This document shows positions 8,576-18,114 of a stretch of 45,663 nt of DNA, piece after piece (position 1 is the first letter of the stretch; every line of letters starts with the position of its first letter). A program made the position numbers and the translations under genes. The notes beneath the pieces were generated by a model. The model was not told where the DNA came from and did no database searches. It was given only the letters and a program-made list of their open reading frames with translations. The stretch comes from an uncultured bacterium. Its GTDB lineage: Bacteria > Bacteroidota > Bacteroidia > Bacteroidales > Bacteroidaceae. The stretch covers positions 1 to 45,663 of the forward strand of contig CALZUQ010000021.1 in assembly GCA_945829425.1 (NCBI GenBank). The letters are read 5' to 3'.

Positions 8576-9958
8576 TCAGTTCTTGAAAGAATGAATAGGA
8601 GCTGGAATGCGTCCGCCACGGTTAACGAAACGGCTGCTGTCGAAGGTGTTGACAGGCATGACGGGAGCATGACCGAGCAAACCACCGAACTCTACGCTGT
8701 CGCCGACAGTCTTTCCTATGACAGGTATGATGCGTACAGCTGTGGTTTTCTGGTTTATCATGCCTATGGCAGACTCGTCGGCAATGATGCCCGCAATGGT
8801 GGTGGCTGGAGTATCGCCCGGAATGGCTATCATGTCGAGGCCTACGGAGCATACGCATGTCATGGCTTCCAGTTTCTCTATAGTAAGTGCGCCGGCCTCA
8901 ACAGCGTCAATCATGCCCTGGTCTTCAGAGACAGGAATGAAGGCTCCGGAAAGTCCTCCGACGTATGAACTTGCCATCACACCACCTTTCTTCACCTGGT
9001 CGTTGAGCATGGCAAGAGCTGCCGTGGTGCCTGGGGCTCCGGCATGTTCCACACCCATGCAGTGCAGGATGTCTGCCACGCTGTCGCCTATAGCAGGGGT
9101 CGGGGCGAGAGACAAGTCTATGATGCCGAAAGGTACTCCGAGGCGTGCTGCGGCCTCTTGTGCCACGAGCTGTCCTACACGTGTTATCTTGAAAGCCGTC
9201 TTCTTTATCGTCTCGCCGAGGGTCTCGAATGTGGCAAGGCCGTTGGAGGCATGTCTGTCCATCTGTTCCAGAGTGTGCTTCACCACTCCTGGACCTGACA
9301 CTCCGACGTTTATTATGGCGTCAGCTTCAGAGACTCCGTGGAACGCTCCAGCCATGAAAGGGTTGTCGTCAGGAGCGTTGCACAGCACCACAAGTTTCGC
9401 ACAACCTAACGAGTCGTTATCCTTTGTCTTTTCTGCCGTGCGAAGGATGATGTCGCCCATGAGCCTCACGGCATCCATGTTTATGCCGGTCTTCGTAGAA
9501 CCTACGTTGATGCTTGAACATATCCTCTCTGTCTCTGACAAAGCCTGGGGCAGGGACTCTATGAGCAGCCTGTCGCTTTGCGTCATGCCCTTTGACACTA
9601 TCGCCGAGAAGCCTCCGAGGAAATTCACGCCCACTGTCTTTGCGGCCTTGTCGAGAGTGCGGGCTATCTCGACATAATCCTCCGGTGTATGGCAGCATGT
9701 GGCACCGACGAGCGCTGCCGGAGTTATGGCAATGCGTTTGTTTACTACAGGAATGCCGAACTCTTGGGATATGCGGTTTCCAGTCTCCACAAGGTCTTTG
9801 GCAAGTGTCGTGATCTTAGTGTAAATGTTCTCGCATGTCTTTTGGAGAGAGCTGTCGGCGCATGAGAGAAGTGAGATGCCCATGGTGATTGTCCTCACGT
9901 CAAGGTTCTCCTGTTCTATCATCTTATTGGTCTCTATGACCTCTGTAATGTTTATCAT
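8576..9958 (-). CDS. PFL (UPF0210) family protein
   Basis: A 460-aa protein starting [28 protein letters not shown], the hallmark N-terminus of UPF0210/PFL proteins. Other conserved stretches are [48 protein letters not shown] and [15 protein letters not shown]. The family is related to glycyl-radical/pyruvate formate-lyase-like folds, but its reaction is unknown. It follows the ACT-domain gene by 16 bp; this ACT-PFL pairing is conserved across many bacteria, so the ACT protein is a likely ligand-sensing partner. Confidence 0.93.
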   Translation of the reverse strand: MINITEVIETNKMIEQENLDVRTITMGISLLSCADSSLQKTCENIYTKITTLAKDLVETGNRISQEFGIPVVNKRIAITPAALVGATCCHTPEDYVEIARTLDKAAKTVGVNFLGGFSAIVSKGMTQSDRLLIESLPQALSETERICSSINVGSTKTGINMDAVRLMGDIILRTAEKTKDNDSLGCAKLVVLCNAPDDNPFMAGAFHGVSEADAIINVGVSGPGVVKHTLEQMDRHASNGLATFETLGETIKKTAFKITRVGQLVAQEAAARLGVPFGIIDLSLAPTPAIGDSVADILHCMGVEHAGAPGTTAALAMLNDQVKKGGVMASSYVGGLSGAFIPVSEDQGMIDAVEAGALTIEKLEAMTCVCSVGLDMIAIPGDTPATTIAGIIADESAIGMINQKTTAVRIIPVIGKTVGDSVEFGGLLGHAPVMPVNTFDSSRFVNRGGRIPAPIHSFKN

Positions 9959-9974
9959 GTGATACTGCTGAATA

Positions 9975-10247
9975 TTATATGCGATGCATTTTGTTGAATA
10001 TGTCCTCGTGCTGGCATTTTATGTTTACCCCCATGCTTTCTCCTATTCCAGAGAGGTCGGCAGCGGTATCTGCGACGTCCTTTCCGCTTTTTGTTACGTC
10101 GACAATCATCATCATGTTGAAATATCCTTGCACTATGGTTTGGGAGATGTCCAGGATGTTTATCTTGTTGTCTGCAAGGTATGTGCATACCTTGGCTATT
10201 ATCCCTACAGTGTCTTTTCCTACTACGGTTATTATTGCGCGTGTCAT
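9975..10247 (-). CDS. ACT domain protein (UPF0237 type)
   Basis: A 90-aa single ACT domain, starting [52 protein letters not shown] domains bind small ligands, commonly amino acids, and this size matches UPF0237 members. It is the first gene of a two-gene unit with the PFL protein downstream (16-bp gap). No consensus promoter was seen in the 149 bp between it and recA. Confidence 0.93.
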   Translation of the reverse strand: MTRAIITVVGKDTVGIIAKVCTYLADNKINILDISQTIVQGYFNMMMIVDVTKSGKDVADTAADLSGIGESMGVNIKCQHEDIFNKMHRI

Positions 10248-10396
10248 GTTTTCTCTATTTACCTTAAATGGCAGAATATCTGGTTTGCAAACCTTCTTTA
10301 CTTCCGCCTTTATACTTCTTGCGATATGTGTGTTGCAGGCAGAGGTTCAAGTGAGACTTTAATGCTGTGTTTCCTGACCATCTGCCTGCATGGCGT

Positions 10397-11419
10397 TTAT
10401 TCTGATATATTCAATGTTTCCATTACCTTTGCCTCTATCTCTTCGGCAAGTTCGGGGTTGTCCATAAGCAGCTGTTTCACTGCATCGCGGCCCTGAGCCA
10501 GTTTCGTCTCGCCGTAGCTGAACCATGAGCCGGACTTCTTTATTATGCCGTTTTCAACAGCAAGGTCAAGGATTTCGCCTACCTTGCTGATGCCCTGTCC
10601 GAAGAGTATCTCAAACTCTGCTTTCTTAAACGGAGGAGCGACCTTGTTCTTGACAACTTTTACACGTACCTGGTTTCCCAGCACGTTGTCACCGTCCTTG
10701 ATGGCTGTCACGCGTCGGATGTCGAGACGTACGGAAGCATAGAACTTCAGGGCGTTGCCGCCTGTCGTAGTCTCAGGGTTGCCGAACATTATGCCGATTT
10801 TCTCGCGTAGCTGGTTGATGAAGATACATGTGGTATTTGTCTTGGATATTGTTGCAGTAAGTTTTCTCAGTGCCTGTGACATGAGTCGTGCCTGCAAGCC
10901 TACCTTGTTCTCGCCCATCTCGCCTTCTATCTCTGCCTTGGGTGTCAAGGCGGCAACAGAGTCAACGACAACGATGTCCAGTGCTGACGACGAAATCAGT
11001 TGGTCGGCAATCTGCAAAGCCTGCTCACCGTTGTCGGGCTGGGAGATGAGAAGGTTGTTAAGATCTACGCCAAGCGACTCGGCATAGAACCGGTCAAAGG
11101 CATGCTCGGCGTCAATGATGGCTGCTATGCCTCCACGTTTCTGCGCCTCTGCTATGGCATGTATGGCGAGTGTCGTCTTTCCTGACGACTCAGGACCGTA
11201 GATTTCTATTATCCTCCCCCTTGGATAACCACCCACTCCGAGGGCTATGTCCAAACCGAGAGAACCTGTCGGTATAACGTCTACCTTCTCTATTTCCTGT
11301 TCGCCGAGATTCATTATAGACCCCTTGCCGAAGTCTTTCTCAATCTTCATCATTGCTGCCTTGAGGGCTTGCAATTTCACTTCTGATGGGCTTGTGCCCT
11401 GTGTTTCTGTTTTTGCCAT
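10397..11419 (-). CDS. recA: Recombinase RecA
   Basis: 340 aa. Walker A is GPESSGKTT (about residues 75-83), followed by the MAW-type block, the L1 region and Walker [15 protein letters not shown]. Loop 2 carries [24 protein letters not shown], and the C-terminus is acidic ([18 protein letters not shown]). It catalyses strand exchange in homologous recombination and triggers SOS cleavage. The starting ATG at 11419 gives the normal RecA N-terminus. I saw neither a consensus TAnnTTTG promoter nor a recognisable LexA palindrome in the 180 bp upstream. Confidence 0.98.
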   Translation of the reverse strand: MAKTETQGTSPSEVKLQALKAAMMKIEKDFGKGSIMNLGEQEIEKVDVIPTGSLGLDIALGVGGYPRGRIIEIYGPESSGKTTLAIHAIAEAQKRGGIAAIIDAEHAFDRFYAESLGVDLNNLLISQPDNGEQALQIADQLISSSALDIVVVDSVAALTPKAEIEGEMGENKVGLQARLMSQALRKLTATISKTNTTCIFINQLREKIGIMFGNPETTTGGNALKFYASVRLDIRRVTAIKDGDNVLGNQVRVKVVKNKVAPPFKKAEFEILFGQGISKVGEILDLAVENGIIKKSGSWFSYGETKLAQGRDAVKQLLMDNPELAEEIEAKVMETLNISE

Positions 11420-11599
11420 GGATATGTTGTTTGTTTATAGCAGGCATGCTTTTTTTTCTGCATACACCCACCTTTTGTGTTATTCTAAATTCTTTCAGAA
11501 GAAATCTTTCTGTTACTAACCTTCAGTGTATTTCTCTTTGTATTGTTTTTTACCTCTTTGAGATAGCTTTCTTGTCCAATGAACATATGTCTAATAGTC

Positions 11600-12262
11600 T
11601 TACTGCAGCTCTTCAGCACGTATTCCAAGTGCCGCAAGCAGGGAATACCCCAATATTTCTGTGCGGCACGGCACGCCTGTCAGTGGTTGCATGGCAAAGA
11701 GAGTGACACGTTTCTCGCTGTGTTCTCTGTCGAGGTGTCTCAATACAGGCATAAGGCGTTGCATCATGTCTTTCTCTTCCGTTTCAAGGTCTGGGATAAC
11801 CATGATGCGCTTTACTTGTTCTTCGTCGGCAAGATGAGCAAGGACATCGGTAAGGATATCACCCTTTGTCATAGTCTCCATTTTTTCGTCTGACGCTATG
11901 CAGTGGAAGAGATATTCACCGGTTTCGCCCATGAACGCTTGTGCGTCGAGTGTCGCTGTCTCCGTATTCCCTGTAGCCTCATACCTTCCGGGATTGAAAT
12001 TGTCCAGTTCCTCTTTGTCCTTGTCGTGGATTATGATGACGTGTGTGCGGGTGTCACGCCGTTTCTTCTCATCCTCCTGTCTTTTGCACCCTCCGTCGAG
12101 TGCTATGCACTCTACCCATTGCGCCATGTCTGCCTGGGGTATATGCCTTCCTATCATACGTTCGAAGTTTACGGTGAGGTTGAATGCCACGCTGTCGATA
12201 TATTCTCCGTCAGCGATGATGACGTTCTCGCCCCATTGTATGTCGTGGCTCTTGCTGTTCAT
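11600..12262 (-). CDS. Conserved Bacteroidales hypothetical protein, 220 aa
   Basis: The open frame extends to 12292, but the Tyr/Phe-rich first ten codons look untranslated; the ATG at 12262 (MNSKSHDIQWGENVIIADGEYID) gives a cytosolic start. The protein is acidic, with mixed alpha/beta character. Conserved-looking stretches are AFNLTVNFERMIGRHIPQADMAQWVECIALDGG and EEQVKRIMVIPDLETEEKD. I recall similar proteins in Bacteroides (possibly the DUF6621 group) but cannot confirm it. The function is unknown. It is upstream of recA on the same strand with a 180-bp gap, so coexpression is uncertain. Confidence 0.7.
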   Translation of the reverse strand: MNSKSHDIQWGENVIIADGEYIDSVAFNLTVNFERMIGRHIPQADMAQWVECIALDGGCKRQEDEKKRRDTRTHVIIIHDKDKEELDNFNPGRYEATGNTETATLDAQAFMGETGEYLFHCIASDEKMETMTKGDILTDVLAHLADEEQVKRIMVIPDLETEEKDMMQRLMPVLRHLDREHSEKRVTLFAMQPLTGVPCRTEILGYSLLAALGIRAEELQ

Positions 12263-12324
12263 ATTGATGTAGAAATAAAAATAGGTGTACAATAAGTTTT
12301 TCTAAATGAGATGGTATCGTAGGC

Positions 12325-12975
12325 TTATCCCTTAAGGTAGGTTCTGGCCTCTCCAGCGTTTATCTCATGCCATAACGTGTCGAAGTGTCTACGCAGTTCC
12401 TCAACGTCAGCAATGATCTCCCTCAGCTCTTTAAGCTTTTTCTCATTCTCTGACCCTGGTATCCACAGCTTGATATATCCTGTAGCGGAATATTTCTCCT
12501 CAATATGTTTCTGAAAGCGTGTGAAATGTTCCTCCACGCCATATTCCGGATAGTGGTCAATGCCGTATTCTATGGTACGCCGCATGACGGTCAGAGGTTC
12601 CAGTTCTCTGTCTGCCTCAGCAACAATCTTGCCGTATATGGACCGGGGAGACTTTGAGGCAGAAGCCCTATGGTCTTCCACGGCTTCCTTCATGATGGTT
12701 ATCTGCATTGGCGAGAACCACCTCTTCAGGCGGCTGTCGGCAGCGAGTATTCTACCGCTGGTGATATGATGTACGGCTCGCGGACCTTCCAGTCCGAGGT
12801 CGTGGTATGCTGCTATGACGTATGCCATATTCTCGTCGGCTCCTATTCTTTGCGCCAGCTTCATCGACGCCTTTATCACGGCGTTGACGTGGTGCAGCCG
12901 GTGAGCCACGTCGAAGGCGTTATACCTCGGCAGTATCTCGTTCTCGACATAGTGCATAATCTCAAGGTTTACCAT
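12325..12975 (-). CDS. HD-domain phosphohydrolase-like protein
   Basis: 216 aa. The metal-binding HD pattern is visible: H in DVAHRLHHVNAVI, HD in AAYHDLGLEG, the later VEDHRAS and D in EADRELEPLTVM. HD proteins of this size are usually metal-dependent hydrolases acting on nucleotides or phosphodiesters; the substrate is unknown. The C-terminal third (about residue 150 on) is helical and charged (ENEKKLKELREIIADVEELRRHFDTLW), a probable coiled coil. Translation could also begin at Met7. It lies between the putative porin gene (upstream, 48-bp gap) and the 11600 gene. Confidence 0.85.
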   Translation of the reverse strand: MVNLEIMHYVENEILPRYNAFDVAHRLHHVNAVIKASMKLAQRIGADENMAYVIAAYHDLGLEGPRAVHHITSGRILAADSRLKRWFSPMQITIMKEAVEDHRASASKSPRSIYGKIVAEADRELEPLTVMRRTIEYGIDHYPEYGVEEHFTRFQKHIEEKYSATGYIKLWIPGSENEKKLKELREIIADVEELRRHFDTLWHEINAGEARTYLKG

Positions 12976-13023
12976 ATTCTCCGTTTTTTGTGTTTACGAG
13001 ATAATAAAGTGGGGGTTCAGGCA

Positions 13024-15321
13024 TCAGTTGTAGAAGTTCCAGTTCAGGCCTATCCTCAACACCCTGCCGTTCATGGGGTAGTGTGGCGTGAAGAAATAGT
13101 CTCCCTTTCCGGAGCAGTTGACATGGCTCATCATAATGTAGAAACGGCAAGTCTTAAGCTGAAAATTGGCATAAACGTTGCAGACAGGGTAATTGCCCAC
13201 CTCTTTCCTTATCTCGTCGTTCTCCTGTATTGCGAAGGAGAGCATCTGAGGGCAATATTCTGGAGCGTAGTATTTTGTGAAATACCTGGCGTCAACACCA
13301 AAGTCCGTAGCAAGCACTCCGGCAATCTTAAACCGTATGAAAAGGTTGGAATAGACATTCAGACGCGGCAAAGGAAGGGCCTTTTCGTTGGTGGACTTCT
13401 GGTAAGTCACGATATTGTCCCAGTGGAATATGCCGAACTTCACGTTCTGGAAGAGTTGCGCCGTTATGACCTGTATGTCCGCAGACTGCCTTGGTGTAAC
13501 GTTAAATCCGGTGACGTTGTGTTCGGTATCAACGTTATATGTCTGTGCGAGGTAGGTATAGTTGGTGAGGTTGTCGAGAGCCACACGGATGCGGGTGTCG
13601 GTCTTTCGCATGAAGATGTTACCTTCGAGGTGAGTGCGTGTCTCATTGTCAAACGTGTCGTAAACGTCCCATTTGAAATGACGGGAAGCATATCTCATGA
13701 GATAAGCTGACGGACTAAGAATGCTGAAGCTGCCTCTTGCGTCTATCGTCGCCGTATCTCCCAGGAGGGGTATGTTGACGTCCACCTTTCCGTTTATATC
13801 CGTCTGTCCCGCATTATCTCCTACGAGAGCAATCTCGGCATTGGCGTTGAAATGCAGTGTCTTGCCTTCTTTCTTCGATATTCCTCCGCCTATGCTTATG
13901 TCGCTCTCGTTCCATGTCGTGAATGTCCCGTCACTGTTTCGCAGGGCGTAATGGCGAAGGTCATGGGATGCATACAGGTGTATGCCTGCTTTAGCCCATT
14001 TGTTGAAGCCTTCGAGGAGTGACATGCCGAGGGCGTTTCTTATGTGGGTGTGACGTGTCAGGTCGTCTATCGAGTCTGTCTGAAGGTCATAGAAATCGTT
14101 GAGATAGAAGTTCTTCGGCGTTTCGTAAGCTACATACGACCGCTGGTAATGGGCCAAGGAGAGGGAATGGAAGAAACGGGTCACTGGGACGTACTCGTCC
14201 TTCATGAACTCATCATCCTCTTTGCCTTTCTCCGTAGCCGCTATGCTGTCTGCAGCTTCCGTTCCTTCCTTGATCCTTTCAGTGGCTTTTTTCTCCTGTG
14301 CCGGTTCGTCGCCCATTATCTTGGCATCTTTCGGTCTTCCGAGCGTCACGGACGATGCCTCTTCGTTCTCGTCGCGTCCTTCTTTCATTCTTGCTTCCTT
14401 TGCTTCTCTCTCCTCTTTCTCTTTCTTCGATGCCTCAGCGAATTTCTTCGCCTCTATTTCCTGAGGTGTCATAGGCACTTTCCTGTAGAAGCCTACGTTA
14501 TATCCTTGTGTGAGGAACAGGCTCTGGTTGTCTTGCCTGTTCCAGTTCGATGACAGTATGGTAGGTATTTCGTTCGATGAGAAGTTGTCTGAGAATGACT
14601 CGGGGTGTGTCACGTACTCGTCGTTTGTAATGCCTCCGTTTTCCGACTGTTTATGGTGGTTCAGCCCTATGAGCATGTGGAGGGAATAACGGTCGCCGAT
14701 GTAGCTGCCCCACATGGAATACCCGAAGTGTGCCAGGTTCTGGTTAGCGTAATATCCGCGGGCATAGAGGTAGTTGAAACGGAAACCGAAGCCGAGCTGT
14801 TTGGACGCATTGACGGCGAAGGTGGCCTTCAGATGGTCTTCACCGTTTATCTTGTTGCCACAAGAGTTGTAAACGAGATTGGTGATTGGCGAGAAGGTGT
14901 TCGTGAAATGGAATTGCCCTGGTCGCTGCAACACCTGCGAATAGCCGTTGATGAAAATGAAGTCGTCGTCACGCTCACGGTCAATGAATATTCGCGACTG
15001 TCGTGGTGAGCCGTTGTTGCCCAACGTCGTATAGTCACCGTAGACACCTGTGGCAAGGGCATGGTTCATTCGCATGAACGCTGTGGTGTCAGGTATTGCG
15101 CTCTCACGTTCTCCTGTCACCTCGTCAACTGTCCATACCGTGATTCCACGTGGTATCTGCTTGTTCTTCGTAGTGTCTCTGCTGGCACCGTTCGGCCTGT
15201 TTCCTGTAGGTACGGTGTTGTTGCCTAATGTAGACAACATCTCGCCCTGTGCACAAAGAATGGTGGCAGAAAGCAGTAGAAGAAAAGATAGAAGTGTTTT
15301 CTTTATCATCAATCTCGTCAT
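13024..15321 (-). CDS. Putative porin (Porin_10 type), 765 aa
   Basis: The signal peptide IKKTLLSFLLLLSATILCAQ is followed by a long mature protein with repeated amphipathic strands and an aromatic C-terminus ending in GLNWNFYN, as expected of an outer-membrane beta-barrel. Motifs such as RIFIDRERDDDFIFINGYSQ and HFTNTFSPITNLVYNSCGN fit the Bacteroidetes putative-porin family. Residues about 285-380 form a highly charged Lys/Glu insert (KKFAEASKKEKEEREAKEARMKEGRDE), probably periplasmic or extracellular. Translation may start at Met5 (15309), which gives a tidier signal peptide. Its role is likely passive uptake across the outer membrane. Confidence 0.85.
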   Translation of the reverse strand: MTRLMIKKTLLSFLLLLSATILCAQGEMLSTLGNNTVPTGNRPNGASRDTTKNKQIPRGITVWTVDEVTGERESAIPDTTAFMRMNHALATGVYGDYTTLGNNGSPRQSRIFIDRERDDDFIFINGYSQVLQRPGQFHFTNTFSPITNLVYNSCGNKINGEDHLKATFAVNASKQLGFGFRFNYLYARGYYANQNLAHFGYSMWGSYIGDRYSLHMLIGLNHHKQSENGGITNDEYVTHPESFSDNFSSNEIPTILSSNWNRQDNQSLFLTQGYNVGFYRKVPMTPQEIEAKKFAEASKKEKEEREAKEARMKEGRDENEEASSVTLGRPKDAKIMGDEPAQEKKATERIKEGTEAADSIAATEKGKEDDEFMKDEYVPVTRFFHSLSLAHYQRSYVAYETPKNFYLNDFYDLQTDSIDDLTRHTHIRNALGMSLLEGFNKWAKAGIHLYASHDLRHYALRNSDGTFTTWNESDISIGGGISKKEGKTLHFNANAEIALVGDNAGQTDINGKVDVNIPLLGDTATIDARGSFSILSPSAYLMRYASRHFKWDVYDTFDNETRTHLEGNIFMRKTDTRIRVALDNLTNYTYLAQTYNVDTEHNVTGFNVTPRQSADIQVITAQLFQNVKFGIFHWDNIVTYQKSTNEKALPLPRLNVYSNLFIRFKIAGVLATDFGVDARYFTKYYAPEYCPQMLSFAIQENDEIRKEVGNYPVCNVYANFQLKTCRFYIMMSHVNCSGKGDYFFTPHYPMNGRVLRIGLNWNFYN

Positions 15322-15447
15322 GTGTTTATTTTCTGTCGGTATTTTTTCCGCAGCATTTTTCCGCAGTCTTTATGCTGGTTCTGTTTAGGTGTATTCTGTT
15401 AAGAGGTGTTCTGACAGACTTTGCTTGTGCAGGTTCCTCTTCTGTCG

Positions 15448-15654
15448 TCACCTTCTCAGCCTCAGAATACATTCTGCGCTTTTGAAGAACACAGATGTCA
15501 TTATCACAAGCACACCTGTTGTCTCGTCTGGCAACACCCAATAGAGTACAGCGCCCGTAACCGCTCCCAATATGAATATAATGTTAAGTATCTGCCTGAC
15601 TATGAATAATCCTCCGCGGTTTTTCTCTTCTTTTTCTTCAATGTCATGTATCAT
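15448..15654 (-). CDS. Small membrane protein, 68 aa
   Basis: MIHDIEEKEEKNRGGLF is followed by two hydrophobic segments (IVRQILNIIFILGAVTGAVLYW and TTGVLVIMTSVFFKSAECIL) and a basic C-terminus (RLRR), consistent with a two-helix inner-membrane protein with the helices joined by a short loop. Small proteins of this shape are found beside putative-porin genes in Bacteroidales; this is from memory and is not tested. It is transcribed in the same direction as the porin gene, 126 bp upstream of it. Function unknown. Confidence 0.6.
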   Translation of the reverse strand: MIHDIEEKEEKNRGGLFIVRQILNIIFILGAVTGAVLYWVLPDETTGVLVIMTSVFFKSAECILRLRR

Positions 15655-15696
15655 GGCTGAATATTATTTTTAAGGTGGGTTCATTTTTTGTGGATA

Positions 15697-16356
15697 CTAT
15701 TGCAATGTCTTTGCACGCAGCATATTGAATATCTCCTCCTTACGGTCAATGGTCTTCTTCCTGAATTTTCCGTATGTCTTATAGAAACGTGTGCGCGTCT
15801 TGTTCATGCTGGCATCGTCAGAGATAGTCTCTTCCGCACCGAGGATTTCTTCGTCCTCCCTGCCGACATTGTATTTATACGACATGCGGCATAGCGTAAC
15901 CTTCTCTTCGTTGGCAGAGCATGTTATTATGAGTGTGTAGCGGAAGTCAGCAAAGTCTTTGGCGAACGTGGAGTTCGAGAACACCATCTCCTCGTCAAAA
16001 AACGCCGCAATGATATTCTCCTTCCTGTTTACCGCCGTAATACGGCTCCTTGTGCTCTGACCTTTCGCCTTGGTGGCTTCCGCAACGGTCTCAAGGGCTT
16101 TCTCAAATATTTCCTTTCCTGTCTTTCCGTTGACAGGTATCGTGATGGTCCATTCTATCTTGCCGTCGACGAGAGGTACGGCACCGACACCGTATTTCTC
16201 CTCAATCATCGGGGCTTTCTTCTTTTTCTTTACAGCCGTCTCTTTTTCTGCCGACTGTTCCGTTTTCTTCTCAAACTCCGGAACTTCCCATTCCGACTGT
16301 GCCATTGCCGCCATATAAGGCATTGCGGCTAAGAGGCAAAGAAATATTTTTCTCAT
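15697..16356 (-). CDS. DUF4468 domain protein, secreted
   Basis: 219 aa with a signal peptide (MRKIFLCLLAAMPYMAAMAQS). A Lys-rich linker (KKKKKAPMIEEKYGVGAVPLVDGKIEW) follows. The DUF4468 core, about residues 55-160, contains TITIPVNGKTGKEIFEKALETV, ENIIAAFFDEEMVFSNS and FRYTLIITCSANEEKVTL. This is a TBP-like fold found in many Bacteroidetes exported proteins with no known activity. It probably sits in the periplasm or at the inner face of the outer membrane. Upstream lies the 242-bp repeat-bounded stretch at 16379-16620. Confidence 0.85.
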   Translation of the reverse strand: MRKIFLCLLAAMPYMAAMAQSEWEVPEFEKKTEQSAEKETAVKKKKKAPMIEEKYGVGAVPLVDGKIEWTITIPVNGKTGKEIFEKALETVAEATKAKGQSTRSRITAVNRKENIIAAFFDEEMVFSNSTFAKDFADFRYTLIITCSANEEKVTLCRMSYKYNVGREDEEILGAEETISDDASMNKTRTRFYKTYGKFRKKTIDRKEEIFNMLRAKTLQ

Positions 16357-16378
16357 AGTGTCTTTTCGGGTGTGTTAT

Positions 16379-16620
16379 GGTGGGTTCTATTAATTCGCTT
16401 TGACAGATTTCCGATTTATCTCTGAGGGCAGAGTGTCAGTTTTAGAAGGTTTCTGTCCCCCGGGAAACGGGGGAACCGAAGGGGGTGTAAAGACCATTGA
16501 CCGATGCGGGCATCGTGACTGAGAAAACTGGCAGTATGCGCCAGAGAGAAACGGAAAGATGACAAAACGTCAACCCTTAATTACCGAATTATTGACGGTG
16601 GGAATTAATAGAACCCACCT
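16379..16620. repeat. Repeat-bounded intergenic stretch (possible MITE)
   Basis: An 18-bp sequence GGTGGGTTCTATTAATTC (16379-16396) recurs in inverted orientation at 16602-16619, with 205 bp between them. The right end (16597-16619) is itself the complete palindromic repeat. The interior has a strong CCCCCGGGAAACGGGGG hairpin and no convincing gene. This may be a small element with terminal inverted repeats, or simply two copies of the repeat facing each other. Confidence 0.55.
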
Positions 16621-16641
16621 TATATGTTTTTATCTTCTCTT

Positions 16642-17973
16642 TCATTCGTTCAGCAGGAACGCCTTGAAGTCAGCAAACTCCTTGCTCATGGCGATGCTCT
16701 TCTTTTCGCCTCTCATGAAAGCCTGCAGGCGTGCCGGTATTTCTATGTCCGACTGTAGTATGCTGTCGACGGTAGCCTTGAACTTTGCCGGGTGGGCTGT
16801 CTCGCAGAACACTCCCGTCTCTCCTTCCTGCATATTGTCTTTCAGAGCCTGGTATCCGCACGCTCCATGAGGGTCGAGGATATATCCAGTATTGGTATAA
16901 CATTCACGCATTATATCCATGATTTCCTGGTCTTTATATGTTGCGCCGGAGATGTCACGGCATATCGCCTTATGTTCTCCACCATAGAGGTTATAGATAC
17001 GTGCGAAGTTCGAAGGGTCACCAACGTCCATGGCGTTGGCGAGTGTCTGTACCGATGCCTTAGGATGATATTCTCCTGTCTGGAGGTAGTTATAGAATAT
17101 GTCGTTGGCGTTGTTTGCCGCAATGAAGCGTTTTACCGGAAGTCCCATTCGTTTTCCGAAGAGTGCCGAGCAGATGTTTCCGAAGTTTCCTGACGGCACG
17201 CACATCACGAGGTTTTCTGCCTTGCCCTGTTCCTTCATCCTGGCATAGGCGTTGAAGTAGTAGAACGACTGTGGCAGGAAACGAGCCACGTTTATTGAGT
17301 TGGCTGACGTAAGCATCATGGCGTCGTTGAGTTCAGAGTCCATAAAGGCTGTCTTTACCAAAGCCTGACAGTCGTCGAAGACTCCGTCAACCTCTATCGC
17401 TGTAATATTCTTGCCGAGGGTGGTGAACTGACATTCCTGTATCGGCGACACCTTGCCTTTCGGGTAGAGGACATAGACGTGTATGCCTTCGACGCCGAGG
17501 AAACCGTTTGCTACGGCAGAGCCGGTGTCGCCCGATGTCGCCACGAGGACATTGATGTTCTTGTTCTTCTTCTCGCCGCCCTGCATAAGGTATTCACCGC
17601 CTTGCTTGAGGAAATACTGCAAGAGACGGGCCATAAAACGTGCACCGACATCCTTGAAGGCGAGGGTAGGGCCATGGAAGAGTTCCAGGGAGTATATCTC
17701 GTCGGTGACCTTCGCAACAGGGCAGTCAAACTGCAGGGTGTCATAGACAATCTCGCGAAGAGCCGTGCTTTCTACGTCTTCGCCGAAGAAACACTCCGCA
17801 ACGCGGAAGGCTATCTCCTGGAATGACAGTTTCTCAATGTTGTCGAAGAACTCCTGTGGCAGAGGGTTTATCTTCTCGGGCATGTAAAGCCCCTTATCTT
17901 CTGCCAGACCTTTTATCACGGCTTTCTCAAGTGTGGCATTTTCCGCCTTGCCGTTGGTTGAATAGTATTTCAT
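16642..17973 (-). CDS. thrC: Threonine synthase
   Basis: 443 aa. It converts O-phospho-homoserine to threonine with PLP. The N-terminus KYYSTNGKAENATLEKAVIKGLAEDKGLYMPE and the PLP-lysine motif HGPTLAFKDVGARFM (about residue 110) are typical. VATSGDTGSAVANGF binds phosphate, and CVPSGNFGNICSALFGKRMG is also conserved. The frame is open 18 codons further upstream because it reads into the palindromic repeat (giving MGSINSHL); the ATG at 17973 is the family start. It is the last gene of a thrA, ApgM-like, thrC cluster. Confidence 0.96.
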   Translation of the reverse strand: MKYYSTNGKAENATLEKAVIKGLAEDKGLYMPEKINPLPQEFFDNIEKLSFQEIAFRVAECFFGEDVESTALREIVYDTLQFDCPVAKVTDEIYSLELFHGPTLAFKDVGARFMARLLQYFLKQGGEYLMQGGEKKNKNINVLVATSGDTGSAVANGFLGVEGIHVYVLYPKGKVSPIQECQFTTLGKNITAIEVDGVFDDCQALVKTAFMDSELNDAMMLTSANSINVARFLPQSFYYFNAYARMKEQGKAENLVMCVPSGNFGNICSALFGKRMGLPVKRFIAANNANDIFYNYLQTGEYHPKASVQTLANAMDVGDPSNFARIYNLYGGEHKAICRDISGATYKDQEIMDIMRECYTNTGYILDPHGACGYQALKDNMQEGETGVFCETAHPAKFKATVDSILQSDIEIPARLQAFMRGEKKSIAMSKEFADFKAFLLNE

Positions 17974-18003
17974 TTTTTTCTTTTTGGTTTTCTTATGATG
18001 TTT

Positions 18004-18030
18004 AAGGTGGGAATTAATAGAACCCACCTT
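18004..18030. repeat. AGGTGGG palindromic repeat between thrC and the ApgM-like gene
   Basis: AAGGTGGG, an 11-nt ATTAATAGA-type loop and CCCACCTT form an 8-bp stem. It lies 31 bp upstream of the thrC start, inside the presumed thrA-thrC transcript, so it would form a hairpin in the mRNA. Confidence 0.8.
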
Positions 18031-18114
18031 TAAGGTGGGGTGCTGAAGCGAGCAGGTTTCTGCTGTTGTTCGCGTTTAATGGACTGTTGAGCCTTCCGGC
18101 TCTTTATCGTTTAT

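Noticed and set aside
8718..9677. Plus-strand open frame of 319 codons
   Set aside because: It is antisense to the PFL gene and is Met/Ser-rich noise without a domain.
12670..13710. Plus-strand open frame of 346 codons
   Set aside because: It lies across the HD gene and the porin gene on the other strand and matches no family.
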